DNA of 64,000 bases from Kuschelorhynchus macadamiae (Eukaryota > Arthropoda > Insecta > Coleoptera > Curculionidae): positions 124,001 through 188,000 of the forward strand of contig JAUTXW010000108.1 of the NCBI GenBank assembly GCA_030620095.1. Reading direction: 5' to 3'. Below are positions 59,697-64,000 of this stretch, piece after piece (position 1 is the stretch's first letter; each line of letters begins with the position of its first letter). A program made the position numbers and the translations under genes. The notes beneath the pieces are model-generated. The model saw nothing but the letters and a program-made list of their open reading frames with translations, made no database searches and had not been told where the DNA came from.

Positions 59697-59860
59697 TCAG
59701 GACACATATAAAGATTTTATATCCTGCATGGAACCCATATTATCAGTCTTTACTTTCTCCGTTGGTTCGCAGATATTTCCTAGATATTAAGTTTCTAAAT
59801 ACTTTTCATTAACTATCTTCTTAATAGAGTGGTGTATTATTTGGGGTTAGGAAATATCTG
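59697..59860 (+). repeat. Satellite array B, third block
   Basis: Resumes TCAGGACACATATAAAG and TATATCCTGCATGGAACCCA, and ends with GTGTATTATTTGGGGTTAGG near 59832. Fragments of satellite A (ACAAAATGGCGG-like) follow to about 60005. Confidence 0.85.
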
Positions 59861-61439
59861 CCGACCAATTCAACATGACAGCAAAATGGCGGTATGTGTC
59901 AATGTAAAAACTAATTGAATTTATTTAAAACTATTCTCAAAATTCAAGTGTGCCACAGGTTGAAAGTATTGGTAGGAATCCAATATGATGGAATAAAATG
60001 GCGCCGAATAGAAATGAAGGAAGTATATGTAATACATGTACTCGGTACTGAACTGAATTGGTTTACACTTCACTATTCCTATCAGATGGGAAAAAATCAT
60101 AACGATGGAAAGTCCCGGGTAACGGAAATTTACCGATTTTTTATTTTTGTTATGGAAGCTTTACATATATAGCAATAAAATTGAATGCCAATTGAAATCG
60201 TAAAAATATCAAAGTTTACGGAATAAATATTATATATATTTATTCCGTAAACTTTGATAATATCATTAGATTAGGACATCCGGTTAAGCCGACGTAAATT
60301 AAAAATTAACGAAGAAACGTAAATGTTAAAATCAACCTACGCCGTTTAACTTCAAATTTACTGTTATTTAAAATAAAGACATTTTTAATGGCAGGTATTC
60401 GTATATTTTAATTAGGGTCGTGGGTGGCTATTTATAGCTCTATAGGAGGAATATAACAGATAGCGGACTTTATTTACAATTTAATGTGACTCTTTTCCGT
60501 TTTTATTATTGTAAACAATTACATTAACACATCTACATAATTGCCAAATCTACATAATTCAGAAATTTAACTATAAATAATTTAGGTAATATAAAATTCT
60601 TATCAGATACATTAAACTGATATAAGTTTTTTTGACTAGCGAATAGAGATTGAGTGGGTCGCGAAAATTTTAATGTACAGGGTGATCACAGAAAACGTCA
60701 TCTCCTTTATGTTTCGGATTAAAAAAAAAACTAAATGTCCTAAATCCGAGGCGTATCATTGGGATCTCGGAAACTATAAGGGATATTAAAGGTTAAATTA
60801 AGGCAAGATCAAAATGCCTTAAAAGTTAGAAAATTCTGAATGCAACGAACCAAATATACGCGATACCGTTTTTATTTTTTTCTGACTCCATTTAAAGTGA
60901 TAGGACAAAATAAATTCCACTTTTTCGCTGTTACTTTTTCTGCTTTACAAGATGGCGCTCCTAGATTTTCAAACCGACGCCTCGTTTCTTTGCAACCATC
61001 ATCAACTTTGTTTTTTTAAATAATCAAAAAATTCCATGTTATGCTTAATCAACTTTAATTTAAATTCTAAATATAATGACATAACACACTTGACATATCC
61101 GACGTTTCGAGCCAAAAACAAATCATCAATGCTACTTGCTGATGTTGGCGATGGAACGAAACGTCCGATCAAAAGCTTGATGACGTTATCTTGTAGAGAA
61201 GAAAAAATAACTATGAAAAAGTAACATTTATTTTGGTATGTTTTAGTAATATTAGAAAGAAATCATTTGTTGAATTTATGTTTGTAATTGCCAGAACTTA
61301 ATACGACAATGTATCAAAAAAAAATAGAATAAAACAAACTTCAATTTTTAACTCTTTTTTGTTACAACTTTCTTGACATTTGTCCAATATTTGAATTACT
61401 ATTGTTGTTTTGCTACCCTTTGGTGATAACTTTTAGTAG
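59861..61439. other. No gene; solo mariner end and inverted motifs
   Basis: Contains a single mariner-type end TACAGGGTGATCACAGAAAA at 60676 with no partner, and a degenerate hammerhead-like stretch around 61085-61175 (ACGTTTCGAG, then CTGATGTTGGCGATGGAACG and GAAACGTCC). No protein recognised. Confidence 0.4.
60207..60259. repeat. Perfect 24-bp inverted repeat hairpin
   Basis: Arms 60207-60230 and 60236-60259 (TATCAAAGTTTACGGAATAA and complement) with a 5-nt loop. Confidence 0.9.
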
Positions 61440-62031
61440 CGACTTGGACAACTATTACAGAATTGGAGAAAGGAAGCCTCAGGAAATCGACCAATTTTGG
61501 TTAAGTTTCTGAGAGAACTAGCAATAGGGGAGATTTTTAAAAATGTTAAAAAACTTAAACGAACAGGATTAAGCATTGCTAGAGATTTGCCACGGGAAAA
61601 ACGGGAGCAAAATAAGACTCTGTATGATTATTTAAAAATCGCAAAAGAAAAGGATTTTCCAGCCAAAATTATCAAATCCAAGCTTTTTGTCGGAGATCAC
61701 GAATACACATATGATACTCTGAGAATCGTAGACAAGACCACCTTTTTAGAACCAATTGTGGATAAACAGCTTCTTTTTCCAAACTCGAGTGCCCAACCTA
61801 CCCCAGAAATAAATAATAAGGAATCAGAAAGCTCAAACAATGACGACGAAATTTTTATTCATGAGGAAGCCCAGAACATAGAACAAAATAAAGCAAAAGT
61901 TACTGAAAAGCCAAATATTTCAACAAAAACCCAAAGCAAGAAATCAGCAATCTAATTCTGAGACTCCTAGAAATACTAGATCCGGTTCAACAAGTAATCC
62001 GCGTGTACCAAAAAAGAATAGCAAAAAGTAA
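61440..62031 (+). pseudogene. LINE ORF1-like protein fragment
   Basis: The open stretch 61497-61955 reads LVKFLRELAIGEIFKNVKKL, TGLSIARDLPREKREQNKTL and AKIIKSKLFVGDHEYTYDTL, the pattern of the RNA-binding (RRM-like) part of insect LINE ORF1 proteins, followed by an acidic, Ser/Lys-rich tail. A frameshift near 61497 separates the upstream NYYRIGERKPQEI, and another near 61940 leads to NTRSGSTSNPRVPKKNSKK and a stop at 62031. No matching ORF2 follows; the Penelope-like element begins instead. Confidence 0.55.
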
Positions 62032-62125
62032 CATTTATAGCTGAAAGTTAGTGTGATGGTTAGTTTGAGGATTTTTATGTTTGATTGTTGTTTTTACTTT
62101 TATCTATAATAATTGTAGTTGCATA

Positions 62126-62128
<3 letters not shown>

Positions 62129-62184
<56 letters not shown>
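62129..62184. repeat. (AT)n microsatellite
   Basis: About 28 AT repeats at the 3' edge of the minus-strand Penelope-like element. Confidence 0.97.
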
Positions 62185-62186
<2 letters not shown>

Positions 62187-63842
62187 TGAAAAGAACAGTT
62201 TTGCTGACGTTTCGCCAAAATCACATTTGGCATTTTCGAAGCTTTCTTTCTCGCGTCCGAATAGAGACTGAAGTGTTCGTGAATGCGACGCTTCCTTTTA
62301 TACCCCCACTCGGGGACGAAGTTTATATCTGCGCAGGCGTTGGTCATTATTTATGTTTTCCGGATGGTGCTGTTGTTGTTGCGCTAATTGCGCTTGAGTT
62401 TTTGCGATTTTAGATTTGTCGATTATTGTCTTCCATATTGTTGGTAGTTTTAATGATTCGTCCCTTTTATTCAAATCACCTTGTTTTTCAATTTCTATGG
62501 CTTCTCGGATTATTCTGGTCTTATAATGTTCTATATTGGCAATCTCCCTACACCCATCGAAATTTATTTTATGGCCGGTTTCCTGATGATGTAGGAATAA
62601 AGCTGAGGTTGTTTGTTTATTTTTGATGCTGAGTTTATGCTCTTCCACTCTTGCTGATATTCGCCTGTTAGTTTGCCCTACGTACAACTTTTCACAGTCC
62701 TGGCACGGAATACTGTACACTCCGTGGTTTTCCAGTTTGATTTTATCTTTTGGGTTTCCGAGTAGTTTACCTATAGTTGTTTGTGGCTTGTGTATTGTTT
62801 GTATGTTGTGTTTCCTCAAAAATCTTCCGATTCTGTCTGTTGTGCCTTTTACATATGGTAAGACTACTCGTTGCATTCCCGGCTCATATTTTTTGTTGTT
62901 CGTTGTTCGGGAAACCTGTGCATTAATAGCTTTCTCTATGGTTCGATTTGTGTAGCCATTTTTCTTTAAAGCACTAGATACTACCTTAAGTTCGTTTTGT
63001 CTCGTCTGTGTTTCAGTTAGTCGCACGGATCTAGATATTAGAGTATTTGCCACAGCTTGAATTTGTGCTGGGTGATGATGTGATTTTGCATTTAAATATC
63101 TGTCTGTATGTGTTGGTTTTCTATACACGGTTTATTCGAAATGTCCGTTATGTAGTTTTGTGACCAAAACATCTAAAAATGGTAGTTTGTTGTTTTCCTC
63201 TAGCTCTAGAGTAAATTGTATTATGGGGTGGATTGAATTTACGTGAGTCAGATATTTTTCGAGCTCTGCATGACCATGTTGCCATATAATAAATATGTCA
63301 TCCACATAACGAATCCATAATTTGGGTTTTAAACTTGCTTTCTCAAGAGCTTTCTTTTCGAAGTATATCATAAATAAATTCGCGACTACTGGTGATAGCG
63401 AGGACCCCATTGGAGCACCATCCATTTGTTTATACATTTGCCCGTTGAAAGAAAAATAAGTATTTTTGAGGCAATGCTCCGAGAGTTCTATTATATGTGC
63501 CTGGAAATCCTCGTTCATAGCAATCTTGTCCAATGCTTCGTCGATGGGAATACTGGGATATAACGATTTGACATCTAGGCTTGCTATGATATCGTTTTTT
63601 TCAAGGACGATATCTCGTATAATTCGAGTGAAATGCTCCGAGTTTTTTACAAATGAATCAGCTTTTTCTACAGTTGGTTGCATAATTTCAGAAAGGTATT
63701 TCTCCAGTTTTTGTAGCGGCCAATTAACAGCACTAACAATAGGTCTGATAGGCGCCCCTGGTTTGTGTATTTTTGGTAAACCATAGAGTTTAGGACATCT
63801 GCTCGACTTTTCCCGTGGTATGATTTTTTGCTAAATTTCGGG
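62185..63842 (-). mobile_element. Penelope-like retroelement, 5'-truncated, minus copy
   Basis: Ends at the (AT)n tract, where GACGTTTCGCCAAAATCACA resembles a Penelope terminus. The 5' side stops at about 63842 against a second copy in the opposite orientation. Both enzymatic domains are present. Confidence 0.85.
62298..63813 (-). pseudogene. Penelope-like reverse transcriptase with GIY-YIG endonuclease
   Basis: The frame runs from RCPKLYGLPKIHKPGAPIRP (about 63813) through NDIIASLDVKSLYPSIP (first Asp), YKQMDGAPMGSSLSPVVANL, LWIRYVDDIFIIW (catalytic DD), IQFTLELEENNKLPFLDVL and YRKPTHTDRYLNA. The linker leads to the endonuclease: HGVYSIPCQDCEKLYVGQTN (GIY-YIG with Cys pair), RISARVEEHKLSI and HHQETGHKINF. 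The only disruption is a TAA at 63131-63129 between GHFE and TVYRKP; Tyr (TAT/TAC) is a likely original. The N-terminal fingers region before the KIHKPG box is truncated. This is the best-preserved retroelement protein in the window. Confidence 0.92.
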
Positions 63843-64000
63843 GTTTATTTATGATATACTTCGAAAAGGAAGCTCTTGAGAAAGCAAGTTTAAAACCCAA
63901 ATTATGGATTCGTTATGTGGATGACATATTTATTATATGGCAACATGGTCATGCAGAGCTCGAAAAATTTCTGACTCACGTAAATTCAATCCACCCCAGA
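63843..64000 (+). mobile_element. Penelope-like copy in plus orientation, cut by window end
   Basis: Encodes MIYFEKEALEKASLKPKLWI, RYVDDIFIIWQHG and LTHVNSIHP, nearly identical to 63377-63219 on the minus strand. It starts abruptly inside the reverse-transcriptase region. Confidence 0.9.

Noticed and set aside
62190..62240. Hammerhead motif at the 3' end of the last Penelope-like element
   Set aside because: GAAACGTC and a GCCAAA/TTTGGC stem are visible on the minus strand, but the CUGANGA core reads CTTCGAAAA, so the motif is not convincing.

Overview
The window looks like intergenic or intronic DNA from an AT-rich, transposon-dense arthropod genome. An insect is most likely and a beetle is plausible. 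The grounds are short GT-AG introns, Tc1/mariner-type elements with long inverted ends, Penelope-like elements, Crypton-like, hAT, Harbinger and pogo-like transposases, tRNA-derived repeats and long (TA)n tracts. I found no convincing single-copy host gene, no functional tRNA or rRNA gene, no CRISPR array and no bacterial or viral genome organisation. Almost every recognisable protein belongs to a mobile element, and nearly all are broken.

Layout. 0.8-2.3 kb: a 1.5-kb foldback element. 2.5-3.4 kb: Crypton-like tyrosine recombinase relic. 4.2-6.6 kb: DD41D mariner-like element, copy A. 8.7-10.3 kb: a hammerhead ribozyme motif, a 117-nt hairpin and a pogo-like transposase relic. 11.9-15.0 kb: APE-type LINE. 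15.9-18.2 kb: (AT)70 abutting hAT copy B. 18.4-19.6 kb: foldback and MITE repeats. 20.2-20.8 kb: eroded mariner transposase. 21.8-25.5 kb: tRNA-like repeats, one split by a LINE fragment, plus a second LINE carrying a MITE. 25.6-27.6 kb: Penelope-like element with a 15-bp target duplication and a hammerhead motif in each inverted end. 29.0-30.7 kb: a CACTG-ended element carrying an unclassified protein. 32.7-34.3 kb: a RAG1/Transib-like transposase relic with two introns. 34.4-37.3 kb: R2/Dong-like LINE. 38.1-42.8 kb: a mariner-like element holding a hAT copy (A) and a SINE. 43.0-44.2 kb: tRNA-like repeat and LINE. 45.1-46.9 kb: another mariner relative. 47.3-49.6 kb: DD41D copy B. 51.4-59.9 kb: two satellite families, the second split by a mariner-like and a Harbinger element. 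61.4-62.0 kb: LINE ORF1-like relic. 62.2-64.0 kb: two Penelope-like copies head to head.

How the parts relate. Several nestings can be dated relative to one another from exact target-site duplications. The two DD41D copies are disabled in complementary ways: copy A has a 13-bp deletion and copy B has its third catalytic Asp changed to Asn. The Harbinger element has an interlocked two-gene layout in which each gene has an exon inside the intron of the other. The Penelope ends carry hammerhead-ribozyme-like cores. Three stretches (about 11.0-11.3, 37.6-38.1 and 44.3-44.6 kb) have less repeat-like, homeobox-site-like or GC-rich composition and may be host noncoding elements, but this is weak. 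Family assignments come from motif recognition by eye; no database search was run.
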